From NCBI GenBank assembly GCA_003219215.1, contig QHPY01000174.1, positions 1 through 62,350 of the forward strand: 62,350 bases of DNA, read 5' to 3'. The stretch's first letter is position 1; every line of letters begins with the position of its first letter. Positions 34,561 to 42,707 of the stretch are shown one piece after another. A model generated the notes under the pieces. The model did no database searches, was not told where the DNA came from, and worked only from the letters and a program-made list of their open reading frames with translations. A program made the position numbers and the translations under genes. The stretch comes from Verrucomicrobiota bacterium (GTDB taxonomy: Bacteria > Verrucomicrobiota > Verrucomicrobiia > Chthoniobacterales > UBA10450).

Positions 34561-35700
34561 ATGGCAACGAAGAAGCGCGATTACTACGAAGTTCTGGGCG
34601 TCGGCCGTAGTACGTCCGAAGAGGAGATCAAACGCGCTTATCGCAAGCTCGCGGTAAAGTTTCATCCTGATAAAAATCCGGATGACCCCCACGCCGAAGA
34701 AAAATTCAAAGAGCTCGGTGAGGCCTACGACGTCCTGATGGATGCGGACAAGCGCGCCGCCTACGACCGTTTCGGTCACGCCGCGTTTGAGCAGGGCGGA
34801 CGTTTTCGCGGCGGGTTTCACGATCCGTTCGACATTTTCCGTGAAGTTTTCGGCGGCGGCGCTGGAATTGGCGGAGGAATTTTCGAAACGTTTTTCGGTG
34901 GCATTGCCGGACACGCCGAAGATCGACAACGTGGCGCGGATTTGCGCTACGACATGCAAATCACCCTGGAAGAAGCGGCTTTCGGCGCAGAAAAGGAAAT
35001 TGAAGTTCGAAAACAAGATATCTGCGACAAATGCGGAGGCACCGGAGCCGAGCCGGGATCACGCAGCATCACCTGTCCCGTTTGCGGCGGTCGTGGTCAG
35101 GTAATCAGCTCTCGCGGATTTTTCCAGGTTTCGCAAACTTGTCCGCGCTGTGGCGGCGTTGGTCACATTGTCGAAAAACCGTGTCGCGGATGCGGCGGCG
35201 AAGGGCGCCTGGAAAAACCGAGCCGGATAAAGTTGAAGGTTCCAGCCGGAATCGCCGATGGGTCGCGACTTCGTTCGTCGCGCAACGGCGAAGCCGGTAT
35301 TCGCGGCGGTCCGCACGGCGATCTCTATGTTGTCGTCCACGTCCAGGAGCACAAAATTTTTCAGCGCGAGGAAGACAACTTGTATTGTGAGGTGCCGATT
35401 CCGTTTTCGGTCGCGACGCTCGGCGGCGAAGTACCCGTGCCGACGTTGGAAGGCAAAGCGAATTTGAAAGTTCCAGCCGGCACGCAAAGCGGTCAGATGT
35501 TTAAGCTTCGCGGCAAGGGCATAATTCACGTCAACGGTCGCGAGCGCGGCGATTTGCTTGTGCGAGTAATGGTGGAGGTGCCGACGCGTCTCAACGCCGA
35601 GCAGCGCGCGAAACTGCAGGAGTTCGCCGAATTGTGCGGGGAAGAGAACACGCCCCTTGGAAAAAGCTTCTTCGAACGCGCTAAAGAATTTTTTCGCTAA
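34561..35700 (+). CDS. dnaJ: DnaJ chaperone (Hsp40)
   Basis: 379 residues. J domain with the HPD motif ([11 protein letters not shown]), a Gly/Phe-rich region, four zinc-binding CxxCxGxG-type repeats ([32 protein letters not shown]), and C-terminal substrate domains. ATG 34561 ([15 protein letters not shown]) is the family start; an in-frame start at 34531 lies in the repeat-flanked leader. It delivers substrates to DnaK. Core motif copy at 34919-34928, read E-D-R-Q. Confidence 0.95.
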   Translation: MATKKRDYYEVLGVGRSTSEEEIKRAYRKLAVKFHPDKNPDDPHAEEKFKELGEAYDVLMDADKRAAYDRFGHAAFEQGGRFRGGFHDPFDIFREVFGGGAGIGGGIFETFFGGIAGHAEDRQRGADLRYDMQITLEEAAFGAEKEIEVRKQDICDKCGGTGAEPGSRSITCPVCGGRGQVISSRGFFQVSQTCPRCGGVGHIVEKPCRGCGGEGRLEKPSRIKLKVPAGIADGSRLRSSRNGEAGIRGGPHGDLYVVVHVQEHKIFQREEDNLYCEVPIPFSVATLGGEVPVPTLEGKANLKVPAGTQSGQMFKLRGKGIIHVNGRERGDLLVRVMVEVPTRLNAEQRAKLQEFAELCGEENTPLGKSFFERAKEFFR

Positions 35701-35716
35701 CTCCCGTCATTCCGCT

Positions 35717-36490
35717 GTGCACCGTTTTTACATCGCGCCCGACCAGTGGAATTCGGATCGGCTTGTTCTGCACGGAGCCGAGGCGCATCACGCTCGTGAT
35801 GTTTTGCGGATGAAGCGCGGAGATCGCGCCGTTCTCTTTAACGGCTGCGGACGCGAGATCACAGCGGAGATTGTCGATCTTGGATGCCGCCGGGCGGACG
35901 AATCGGGGCGAACCGACGACGAACTGCATCTTCGGAAATTGCACGAAACGGAAACGCCGCCATTGCGCTGTCACATCACGCTTGGGCAGGCGATTCCGAA
36001 AGGAAAAAATATGGACCTGATCGTGCAAAAGGCGGTCGAGATCGGCGCGGCGGAAATCGCGCCTCTGATTTCCGAACGGACGATTGTCGATCTTGACGCA
36101 AGAGAAGCAGAACAAAAGAAAGCGAAGTGGCAGCAAATCGCGATCGAGGCGGCCAAGCAATGCGGACAAAATTGGCTGCCGACGGTGCACGCGCCGCGGA
36201 AATTGAAGGACTTCTTTTCACACGCCGGCAGTTTCGATCTTCGTTTAATCGGCTCGCTCCAACCTGACGCGATTCACCTGAAAAAAATTCTCGGCGATTA
36301 TGTCGACCAATATCGAGATCGGCCGAAACATGTTTTGATGTTAGTGGGGCCGGAAGGCGATTTCACGCCGGCCGAGGTTGCGCTTGCGAAAACGCATGGC
36401 TGCCTCCCGATCACGCTCGGTCCAATTATTTTGCGCGTGGAAACAGCAGCGATCTACTGCCTGAGCATCTTGTCGTACGAACTGATGTAA
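35717..36490 (+). CDS. rsmE: 16S rRNA m3U1498 methyltransferase
   Basis: 257 residues, SPOUT fold. The N-terminal PUA-like part begins VHRFYIAPDQ; LVGPEGDFTPAEVALA and LGPIILRVETAAIYCL form the knotted SAM site. GTG 35717 is chosen; the open frame extends back into dnaJ. Two core copies of the iterated motif encode I-V-D-L (35872-35881, 36085-36094). It follows dnaJ by 16 bases, a common bacterial order. Confidence 0.93.
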   Translation: MHRFYIAPDQWNSDRLVLHGAEAHHARDVLRMKRGDRAVLFNGCGREITAEIVDLGCRRADESGRTDDELHLRKLHETETPPLRCHITLGQAIPKGKNMDLIVQKAVEIGAAEIAPLISERTIVDLDAREAEQKKAKWQQIAIEAAKQCGQNWLPTVHAPRKLKDFFSHAGSFDLRLIGSLQPDAIHLKKILGDYVDQYRDRPKHVLMLVGPEGDFTPAEVALAKTHGCLPITLGPIILRVETAAIYCLSILSYELM

Positions 36491-36493
36491 CGG

Positions 36494-36718
36494 TTATTTT
36501 TTAACGCCGCGGGTACCTTCCAGTTCCAGAGTCACTTTCGAATTGAGCCGGTAACTGGTGATCCTTCCGTTCTCGACCGCAGCGGTCATCTCCTTGACGT
36601 AGAGGGAACGAATGTTGCGGAGAGTCCTGCTTGCTTCTCTGATTGAGCTCTGTGCGGCATCCTCCCAACTTTTTGGCGATTCCGAGAGCAATTCGATGAC
36701 TTTAATGACTTTTGCCAT
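36494..36718 (-). CDS. Dodecin-family flavin-binding protein
   Basis: 74 residues. MAKVIKVIELLSESPKSWED and the IREASRTLRNIRSLYVKEM helix, then three strands ending TLELEG, match dodecins, which assemble as dodecamers and buffer free flavins. A strong ribosome site GGAGGAA precedes ATG 36718. It converges on rsmE with a 3-base gap. Confidence 0.88.
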   Translation of the reverse strand: MAKVIKVIELLSESPKSWEDAAQSSIREASRTLRNIRSLYVKEMTAAVENGRITSYRLNSKVTLELEGTRGVKK

Positions 36719-36789
36719 GATGTGATTCCTCCGTAGTTCTGTTTGAAGATCGCATCCCGCGGAGCGAGCGGTTCTATCGGTCGCGGTCG

Positions 36790-37248
36790 CTAGTAGATGT
36801 AGGGCTGAGATAATTCGAACGCATTTTGAACCAGCTCGAAATGCGGATCGCCGTCATCGGGCAACAAAACTTCCACGACGTCGAAACGAAAAACGATATC
36901 GGGATTGTCCAACAAACGCAGCCAGGCAAGACCTCCTTTGGAAACGCGCAGCTGCTTTTGTCGGTCTACTGCCTCGATCGGCCGACCAAAATCTTCGTCA
37001 CTGCGCGTTTTCACTTCGACGAAGACGAGCGTGTCGCCGTCGCGGCAGACGATGTCGATCTCGCCTCCGCCGCTGGCGCGAAAATTGCGGTAAAGAATCT
37101 TGTAGCCGTGACTCCGCAGGAATCGGCGAGCCAATTTCTCCCCGCGCGCGCCGCGACGGAGATGTTCAGGCAATTTCTGCGAGCGCGAGAAGCGGCTGCG
37201 CCACCGGCTCGAAAGAGCGGCGATGGATCGGACAGGGTCCAAATTCAT
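36790..37248 (-). CDS. UPF0102 (YraN-type) endonuclease-like protein
   Basis: 152 residues. PD-(D/E)xK nuclease-like core: LARRFLRSHGYKILYRNFRA, GEIDIVCRDGDTLVFVEVKT. Function is unproven; often next to rnhB, as here. ATG 37248 overlaps the rnhB 3' end by 82 bases; a TTG at 37173, just before the conserved part (LPEHLRRGARGEKLARR), would give 128 residues, nearer the usual length. A one-mismatch 12-mer is at 37051-37062 (E-I-D-I). Confidence 0.82.
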   Translation of the reverse strand: MNLDPVRSIAALSSRWRSRFSRSQKLPEHLRRGARGEKLARRFLRSHGYKILYRNFRASGGGEIDIVCRDGDTLVFVEVKTRSDEDFGRPIEAVDRQKQLRVSKGGLAWLRLLDNPDIVFRFDVVEVLLPDDGDPHFELVQNAFELSQPYIY

Positions 37249-37801
37249 GAAGTCGGGTGAGGTGCAATTCGGTGCTGTAGCCCTTGTGTTGGCCGAAGCA
37301 ATACTCGGGAAATTGCGCGCAAAAGTCACGCATCATCCGATCGCGCGTGACCTTGGCGATCACGCTCGCGGCCGCAATACTGAAACTATAGCAATCGCCA
37401 TCGATGATGGCGGTCTGGGGAAAAGGAAAAGGAAAAACTGGAAGACCGTCGATTAGCACGTGCTCGGGCGGGACCGCTAGCGCGCCGAGAGCGATGCGCA
37501 TCGCTTGATGAGTCGCTCGCAAAATATTGATGCGATCGATCTCGATGTGATCGACGATCCCAACGGCCCAAGTGATCTCGGTGTTCGAAACCAGCTCGTC
37601 GTAAATTGTCTCGCGCACTTCCGGAGCGAGCTGTTTGGAATCGTTCAGTTTCCGGTGGCGAAATTTTTCCGGTAAAACCACGGCCGCCGCCACAACCGGT
37701 CCGGCGAGCGCGCCGCGGCCGGCCTCGTCAATACCGGCAATTCGAATGACGCCGATGGCGCGCAGTTTTTTTTCGTAACGAAATCCGCAACGCCGATACA
37801 T
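37166..37801 (-). CDS. rnhB: Ribonuclease HII
   Basis: 211 residues. It cleaves RNA in RNA-DNA hybrids. Catalytic acidic residues are in GIDEAGRGALAGP and HVLIDGLPVF, with LNDSKQLAPEVRE and SIAAASVIAKVTRDRMM as further hallmarks. The N-terminal 15 residues (MYRRCGFRYEKKLRA) are extra to the family and a later start is possible. Between rplS and yraN, the usual operon. Confidence 0.93.
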   Translation of the reverse strand: MYRRCGFRYEKKLRAIGVIRIAGIDEAGRGALAGPVVAAAVVLPEKFRHRKLNDSKQLAPEVRETIYDELVSNTEITWAVGIVDHIEIDRINILRATHQAMRIALGALAVPPEHVLIDGLPVFPFPFPQTAIIDGDCYSFSIAAASVIAKVTRDRMMRDFCAQFPEYCFGQHKGYSTELHLTRLHEFGPCPIHRRSFEPVAQPLLALAEIA

Positions 37802-37802
37802 C

Positions 37803-37850
37803 GGCAGAAGTTATCCGCAGATTGCGCAGATTTTAACAGGTTTTTTTTGG
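37803..37850. repeat. Repeat arm, CAGATTNCGCAGATTTT type
   Basis: TTATCCGCAGATTGCGCAGA followed by TTTTAACAGG is an inverted relative of the stretch at 38403-38440. The pair flanks rplS. The T-run after it (37843-37850) could act as part of a terminator on the plus strand, but no gene ends there. Confidence 0.45.
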
Positions 37851-37905
37851 GAGCAGAAATTCGCCGTCTGAGAACCTGCGAAATCTTTGGATGAAAAGTC
37901 CGCGT

Positions 37906-38247
37906 TTACTCGCGAACGGTCGTCGCTTCCTGGCCTTTGCGCCGACGGAGATAATTCAGTTTGGCCCGTCGCGCGCTGCCTTCCGTTTCGATCTCAATCT
38001 TTGCGATGCGCGGCGAATTGAGCGGGAAAACGCGCTCGACGCCTTCGCCGTAGGAAATGCGTCGCACGGTGAAGGTTTCATTTAAGCCACGTCCTTTGCG
38101 CCCGATCACGATGCCGGCGAAAATTTGGATCCGCTCCTTGTCTCCCTCAACCACTCGAGTGTGCACGCGAATGCTGTCGCCAACTTTGAAACTGTTGGCG
38201 TCGCTCTTCTGCTGCTCTTTTTCGATGAGATCGAGAATACGGTTCAT
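37906..38247 (-). CDS. rplS: Ribosomal protein L19
   Basis: 113 residues from ATG 38247 ([13 protein letters not shown]). Family blocks: [57 protein letters not shown]. The full frame from 38286 adds 13 residues not seen in L19. trmD and rpsP, often upstream, are not here; a tRNA-Arg lies beyond the repeat region instead. Confidence 0.95.
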   Translation of the reverse strand: MNRILDLIEKEQQKSDANSFKVGDSIRVHTRVVEGDKERIQIFAGIVIGRKGRGLNETFTVRRISYGEGVERVFPLNSPRIAKIEIETEGSARRAKLNYLRRRKGQEATTVRE

Positions 38248-38328
38248 AATTACGCAGCCGCCCGGCTGGTGGGCGGACACTTTCAATCGGCCGGGCTAGA
38301 AATGCAAATGGGAAAGAGGTCGATTTTG

Positions 38329-38396
38329 CGCTCGTGCTGTTCCTCGTGATCATATCGCCAATTCGGGTATGAGCACGATTACGAGCATGAGCAGGA
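38329..38396. repeat. Imperfect inverted repeat rich in GAGCACGA/TCGTGCTC
   Basis: GCTCGTGCTGTTCCTCGTGA at the left and GAGCACGATTACGAGCATGA at the right are imperfect inverted arms around a short AT-richer centre. Dispersed repeats of this composition occur in many soil-bacterial genomes (recollection). It lies upstream of rplS. Confidence 0.45.
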
Positions 38397-38402
38397 GGAT
38401 TT

Positions 38403-38440
38403 GGCAGAAATTATCTGTGAAAATCTGCGGAATCTGTGGC
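38403..38440. repeat. Repeat arm, AAATCTGCGGAATCTGTGG type
   Basis: AGAAATTATCTGTGAAAATC followed by TGCGGAATCTGTGG is the inverted counterpart of the 37803-37850 arm. It ends 18 bases before the tRNA gene. Confidence 0.45.
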
Positions 38441-38458
38441 TAATTTCGGGCTTCTTTC

Positions 38459-38532
<74 letters not shown>

Positions 38533-38653
38533 GAGCTTCGCCGAGCCGCAGAATGATGAGCGGCTTTGGCTGGCGCACGACGGCGACGCTGAACCCTTGA
38601 GCATGGACATGCCGAAATGACTCAAATATTCAGCGAGTCTACAGCGGGCTAAG

Positions 38654-39190
38654 TTAGACGTTGCTAAAACCTGACGAATGCGGCAGTCGTTGATTAAGTG
38701 CCTGAATCTCGGCAATTGTCTGCCGCAACTCCGCGGTCCGCTCGCGCACAGCTTCTTCTAACGCAGAGCGCTGATTCTCAAGCAGCACGTGAAGGCGGCG
38801 AACTTCGAGAAGGTTTCGAATGCGCAAGAGCGCTTCCGTTTGGCTAACTGGCTTCACTAAAAAGTCCGTCGCTCCAGCCTCCAGCGCGCGAGATTTGGCC
38901 TCCTCGCTTACGTCAGCGGTCAATACTACGATTGGCAGGAAACTTTCAGACGCATCTGAACGGAGCGCTTCCAGTAAAGCAAATCCGTCCATCTCCGGCA
39001 TGATCAGGTCGAGCAAAATCAGGTCGGGATCAAAGGCAGCGCAGGTTTCGAGCACTTCGCGCGAATCAGTAACTCCCATCACGCGGCTGTAACCGTGTCT
39101 TTGCAGAAGTTGTTCCAATAGTGTGACAGTTATCCGATCGTCATCGACGACGAGGATCTTCATTCGGTGAAGCAACGGCTCTGAAATCAT
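38654..39190 (-). CDS. Single-receiver response regulator with C-terminal coiled coil
   Basis: 178 residues. Receiver domain MKILVVDDDRITVTLLEQ, phospho-Asp in LILLDLIMPEMDG, Lys in FLVKPVSQ; after residue 130 only a coiled coil (LENQRSALEEAVRERTAELR) and no output domain. It may control a separate kinase or phosphatase. ATG 39190 has AGAGG seven bases upstream; ATG 39163 is the alternative. Confidence 0.85.
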   Translation of the reverse strand: MISEPLLHRMKILVVDDDRITVTLLEQLLQRHGYSRVMGVTDSREVLETCAAFDPDLILLDLIMPEMDGFALLEALRSDASESFLPIVVLTADVSEEAKSRALEAGATDFLVKPVSQTEALLRIRNLLEVRRLHVLLENQRSALEEAVRERTAELRQTIAEIQALNQRLPHSSGFSNV

Positions 39191-39257
39191 AGCGCGCCTC
39201 TTAATGCCAGCACGTCTTATTCCGGCGATATGCCGAAGTGGCCCAAATTTTAATTCC

Positions 39258-39584
39258 TTATGCGAGAGCTTCGATCCGGTTAAGCAAGTCTTTCTTGCTC
39301 GTCATTCCGGTGACTTGATCGCGCAGCTGGCCGTTTTTGAAAAATAGCAGCGAAGGAATGGCGCGGATGTTGTACTTGAACGAAAGGCTTTGGTTATGGT
39401 CCACGTTTACTTTCGCGACCTTTACCGCGTCAGCTTTCTCGCGGGCGATTTCATCGAGCAGCGGCGCGATCAACTTGCACGGCCCGCACCATTCGGCCCA
39501 GAAGTCCACTAACACCGGTTTGTCGGTGTTGATTTCGCGGTCAAAGTTTGATTCGTCCAGATTGATTGTCCCTGAGTTTTCCAT
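39258..39584 (-). CDS. trxA: Thioredoxin
   Basis: 108 residues with the classic WAEWCGPCKLIAPLLDE active site, cis-Pro loop IRAIPSLLFFKNG, and no signal peptide, so cytosolic. It reduces protein disulfides. It starts four bases after the stop of the proline-rich membrane protein, so the two are probably one transcript. Confidence 0.95.
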   Translation of the reverse strand: MENSGTINLDESNFDREINTDKPVLVDFWAEWCGPCKLIAPLLDEIAREKADAVKVAKVNVDHNQSLSFKYNIRAIPSLLFFKNGQLRDQVTGMTSKKDLLNRIEALA

Positions 39585-39588
39585 GGCT

Positions 39589-40062
39589 TTAGGAAAGATA
39601 ATTCCAAATCTGGAGAATCAAAATCGCGGTTGAAACCGCGAGCAACGGCCAGCAGAGCGGCATCGGTATTTGATCGATTCCCAATTGCGGCCTCGGTGTC
39701 AGGGTGACTGTGGTCGAAGGCGTCTCGATCATCGGCAAGTCGATCAATGGCTGTGTCTTTTTCATCTGCACAGCTGGCTTGGCTGGCGGGTCTGGCAGAA
39801 CCGAGATGCGCGCCGTCTCTTTTTTCGGAGCAGGTGTTGTCCTCGGTGCGGGCATGGCAGCAGCGGCTCCTCGTGTCGGCGAAGGCGAATCCGCAGGCGC
39901 GGGCGAATCCGCAGGCGCGGGCGGAGGGTTGGTCGGCGGCCGGGTGGGCAAATGAATTCGCACGGTGTCCCCTGATTCGGCCGGTGCGGGCGGCGGCGAG
40001 CTTGGCTGCGGCGAAACGGTGATGCGCACCGTCTCCTTTTTCGGTTCGTTTGAATCGGCCAT
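39589..40062 (-). CDS. Proline-rich single-pass membrane protein
   Basis: 157 residues. Mostly Pro/Ala/Thr/Ser, with a short unit present three times in related form: KKETVRITV, GDTVRIHLP and KKETARISV. A tandem repeat APADSPAPADSP lies between. One C-terminal membrane helix (CWPLLAVSTAILILQIWNYL) makes it a tail-anchored protein. No family recognised. Confidence 0.6.
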   Translation of the reverse strand: MADSNEPKKETVRITVSPQPSSPPPAPAESGDTVRIHLPTRPPTNPPPAPADSPAPADSPSPTRGAAAAMPAPRTTPAPKKETARISVLPDPPAKPAVQMKKTQPLIDLPMIETPSTTVTLTPRPQLGIDQIPMPLCWPLLAVSTAILILQIWNYLS

Positions 40063-40163
40063 GCGGGGTCAGAGGTTGAAATAAGAGCTTGCCCGATACC
40101 GTAGATTTTGTCACTCCCGAAGTTCACCCGCGTCGAACAAAATCTGCGCTTTTTGAGGTCGGT

Positions 40164-41534
40164 TTACGCGAGCAGATCGTAACCCCGCGCTCCGGTGATT
40201 TGCCTGGTCACGAATTCTCCAACTGGCGCCGGTTTCGTCAAAATAACGCGGGTATCCACGTCCGGCGCGTCCGCTTCGGTTCTGGCAAACAGCGGCTGAT
40301 CGATCAGCAATTTCATTTCGCCCCCGATCTTTTCCCGCGCCATCTCGTGTGCGATCTTTTGTTGGATCGACATCGCCGCGCGGTAACGCGCATTTTTGAT
40401 TTTCGCGGGAACCTGCCCAGGCATCTTCGCGGCGCGCGAGCCATCTTCGCGCGAATATTTGAAAATCCCCAGGCGTTCAAATCGGACCCGACCGATAAAT
40501 TCGAGCAATGACTCGAACTCTTCGTCAGTCTCGCCGGGAAAACCAACGATGAACGTTGTTCGCAGGGCTAAACCGGGAATTCCGGCGCGCAATCGGTCGA
40601 TCAAATTCTCAATGTGCTCTCGCGAAGTTTCGCGGCACATCCGCTGCAACATCGATTCATGGATGTGCTGAAGTGGGACGTCGATGTAACGAGCGACTTT
40701 GCTGCACTCGGCGATCGTTTCGATCAACTCGTCGCTCCAATGCGCGGGGTGCGTATAAAGCAATCGCAGCCAGAATTCACCGTCGATTTCCTGGATCTCG
40801 TGCAAGAGAGCAACCAGCGTTGGGCCGCGCGCGGAATCGACCGGTTGGCGCGGTCCCGCTTTTTCGCTCCACAAATCCATTCCGTAGTAAGTCGTGTCCT
40901 GACTGATCAAATTGATCTCACGCACGCCTTCCGCGACGAGGCCGCGAATTTCCGTGAGCACAGACTCCATTGTCCGGCTGCGATGTTTGCCTCGCATTTG
41001 GGGAATGACGCAAAAACTGCAGGGATGATTGCAACCCTCGGCGATTTTTACGTAGGCGGAATGCGCCGGTGTCAGGCGAAATCGCGGCGTATCGTAATCG
41101 GGAATGTAAGTTGGTCGCGTGTCCGCGAACGCAAGATCGACATCTTCATTCGCGATAACTCGCTCGACAATCGCGCCAAGCTCTTTCACTTCATCGAGGC
41201 CGACGAATGCATCGACTTCAGGCATTTCTTCGCGCAACTCGCGCGCGAAGCGTTGCGACATGCAGCCGCTCACAATCAACTTCTGGCCGGGACGTCTATT
41301 TAAGCCGCGCGCCTGATGCGCAGTCAGGATCGCGTCGATTGATTCTTCCTTTGCCGAGTCGATGAACGCGCAGGTGTTGACTACGAGCACGTCGGCGTCG
41401 TCAGCCGACGAGCTGATTTCCATGCCGTGCGCCAAAACGCTTCCGAGCATGATCTCTGCGTCCACCAAATTTTTGGCGCAACCGAGACTGATCATGCCGA
41501 CTTTTGGTTTAGCCGGAAAACCCCTCACCTTCAT
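40164..41534 (-). CDS. rimO: Ribosomal protein S12 methylthiotransferase
   Basis: 456 residues. It adds a methylthio group to an aspartate of ribosomal protein S12. N-terminal UPF0004 domain with VGMISLGCAKNLVDAE, radical SAM cluster motif in EGCNHPCSFCVIP (CxxxCxxC), FIVGFPGETDEEF, and a C-terminal TRAM domain. ATG 41534 lies inside a dispersed repeat whose GGGGAGAGG would serve as the ribosome site; the frame stays open to 41819 but that part is low-complexity and antisense to nothing known. Exact 12-mer at 41133-41144. Confidence 0.93.
   Translation of the reverse strand: MKVRGFPAKPKVGMISLGCAKNLVDAEIMLGSVLAHGMEISSSADDADVLVVNTCAFIDSAKEESIDAILTAHQARGLNRRPGQKLIVSGCMSQRFARELREEMPEVDAFVGLDEVKELGAIVERVIANEDVDLAFADTRPTYIPDYDTPRFRLTPAHSAYVKIAEGCNHPCSFCVIPQMRGKHRSRTMESVLTEIRGLVAEGVREINLISQDTTYYGMDLWSEKAGPRQPVDSARGPTLVALLHEIQEIDGEFWLRLLYTHPAHWSDELIETIAECSKVARYIDVPLQHIHESMLQRMCRETSREHIENLIDRLRAGIPGLALRTTFIVGFPGETDEEFESLLEFIGRVRFERLGIFKYSREDGSRAAKMPGQVPAKIKNARYRAAMSIQQKIAHEMAREKIGGEMKLLIDQPLFARTEADAPDVDTRVILTKPAPVGEFVTRQITGARGYDLLA
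41133..41144 (-). repeat. Iterated 12-mer, exact
   Basis: AAGATCGACATC on plus, in rimO (minus), read D-V-D-L. Confidence 0.9.
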
Positions 41535-41568
41535 CCTCTCCCCTGGTGAAGGGGACACGGCAGGGTGA
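41523..41568. repeat. Dispersed repeat, CTCACC...GGTGAAGGGG type, covering the rimO start
   Basis: CCTCACCTTCATCCTCTCCC at the left and GGTGAAGGGGACACGGCAGG then GTGAG at the right form an imperfect hairpin. On the minus strand it contributes GGGGAGAGG and the ATG of rimO, so a repeat appears to have supplied the translation start. Confidence 0.6.
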
Positions 41569-41652
41569 GTAATCGTTCTTTTTTGTTTGACTGCGCTATT
41601 CATTTTGCGGGCGCCGGCGTTGCCGTGCGCGTGCTTGCGATCCTTGGACTCA

Positions 41653-42693
41653 CTACTCGACAGTGACGTCGCCGTCGTCACCGGAGACGGGCTTGCCGTT
41701 TTTCTTGATTTGAATTGCGTCGCGATCCAAAACGCGGACTGCGATTTTTTGTCCGCGGAATTCAACGGTTCCGTCCGAAGGTGAAATCCACCGTTCGAAT
41801 GCAGGTTGAAGCGATTCATTATCCACTACGACTTTGATGTAAGTCTTTTTCAGCGGCTTAATCGCGATGTGGTTTGGTCCTTCGGCTTCCGCAGATTTCT
41901 GTGCCGTCTGAGTTGTCTGAGCCGTTTCGCTTGCGCCTGCCTTTGCAAGATCTTCAGGCTGCACGGGCTCCGCTCGCCGAACCTGGGGTTCTTTCGGCGC
42001 AACACTCGCCTTTGCTGCCGCGTTCGCATTCGCGAATGCAGGCACAAACGCTTCCGGTAGCGCAATCGACGGCGCTACGGTTGCAACTGGCGGCGCAGCT
42101 TTCTTCGGTTGTGCTTCGGCCACCGCGGCCGGCGGCGGGGAAGGCGGGCGCGATGGAGCCGGAGCGACAGGTGCGACCGACGCTTGCGTAGGTGCAGCCT
42201 GCGGCGCTGGCGATTGCGCGGTGGCCGGTTGCGGAACACCGACCATTTGGTGCGGAGCAATTCGCTGAATGTTCATGATCAATCGCATGAGAATGAACCC
42301 GACAACGATCACGCCGACTGCGATGAAGATTGGAAATGGCGAACGGCGATCTCCACTCGTTCGTTGGCGGCGAACAACCCGCGCGCGCGTCGTGTGAACG
42401 CGCCGTCGTTTCGGGGCCGGCTGGTCCTGCAGGTACGAATAACCATCCACTGTTACTTCCCGCGACGTTTCGAACACATCGAGATACGGCGTAACATCGA
42501 CATCGAGAAATTTTCCGTAGATCAACAGGAAGCCTTTGGCGTAAGCCAGGCTGGGAAATTGGGAAAAATCGTCAGCTTCGATCTCAGCCAGACGTGACGG
42601 ACGGATTTTTGTCAGGCGCGCGGCTTCATCGAGCGTGAGGCCACGGGCCAGTCGCGCATCTTGAAATTTCTTGCCCAGACCTTCAATTGTCAT
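41653..42693 (-). CDS. RodZ-like protein (HTH, membrane helix, DUF4115)
   Basis: 346 residues. N-terminal helix-turn-helix ([35 protein letters not shown]), basic linker, one membrane helix ([20 protein letters not shown]), a long Pro/Ala linker, and a C-terminal DUF4115 beta domain with [19 protein letters not shown]. RodZ links MreB to the envelope in rod-shaped cells; mreB is not in the window. It lies between ftsK and rimO on one transcript. Confidence 0.85.
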   Translation of the reverse strand: MTIEGLGKKFQDARLARGLTLDEAARLTKIRPSRLAEIEADDFSQFPSLAYAKGFLLIYGKFLDVDVTPYLDVFETSREVTVDGYSYLQDQPAPKRRRVHTTRARVVRRQRTSGDRRSPFPIFIAVGVIVVGFILMRLIMNIQRIAPHQMVGVPQPATAQSPAPQAAPTQASVAPVAPAPSRPPSPPPAAVAEAQPKKAAPPVATVAPSIALPEAFVPAFANANAAAKASVAPKEPQVRRAEPVQPEDLAKAGASETAQTTQTAQKSAEAEGPNHIAIKPLKKTYIKVVVDNESLQPAFERWISPSDGTVEFRGQKIAVRVLDRDAIQIKKNGKPVSGDDGDVTVE

Positions 42694-42707
42694 GACGGAT
42701 TCGACGG

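Noticed and set aside
41603-41819. Upstream extension of rimO to 41819
   Set aside because: The extra residues are low-complexity, overlap the rodZ-like gene and are absent from the RimO family pattern, which starts near KPKVGMISLGCAKN.
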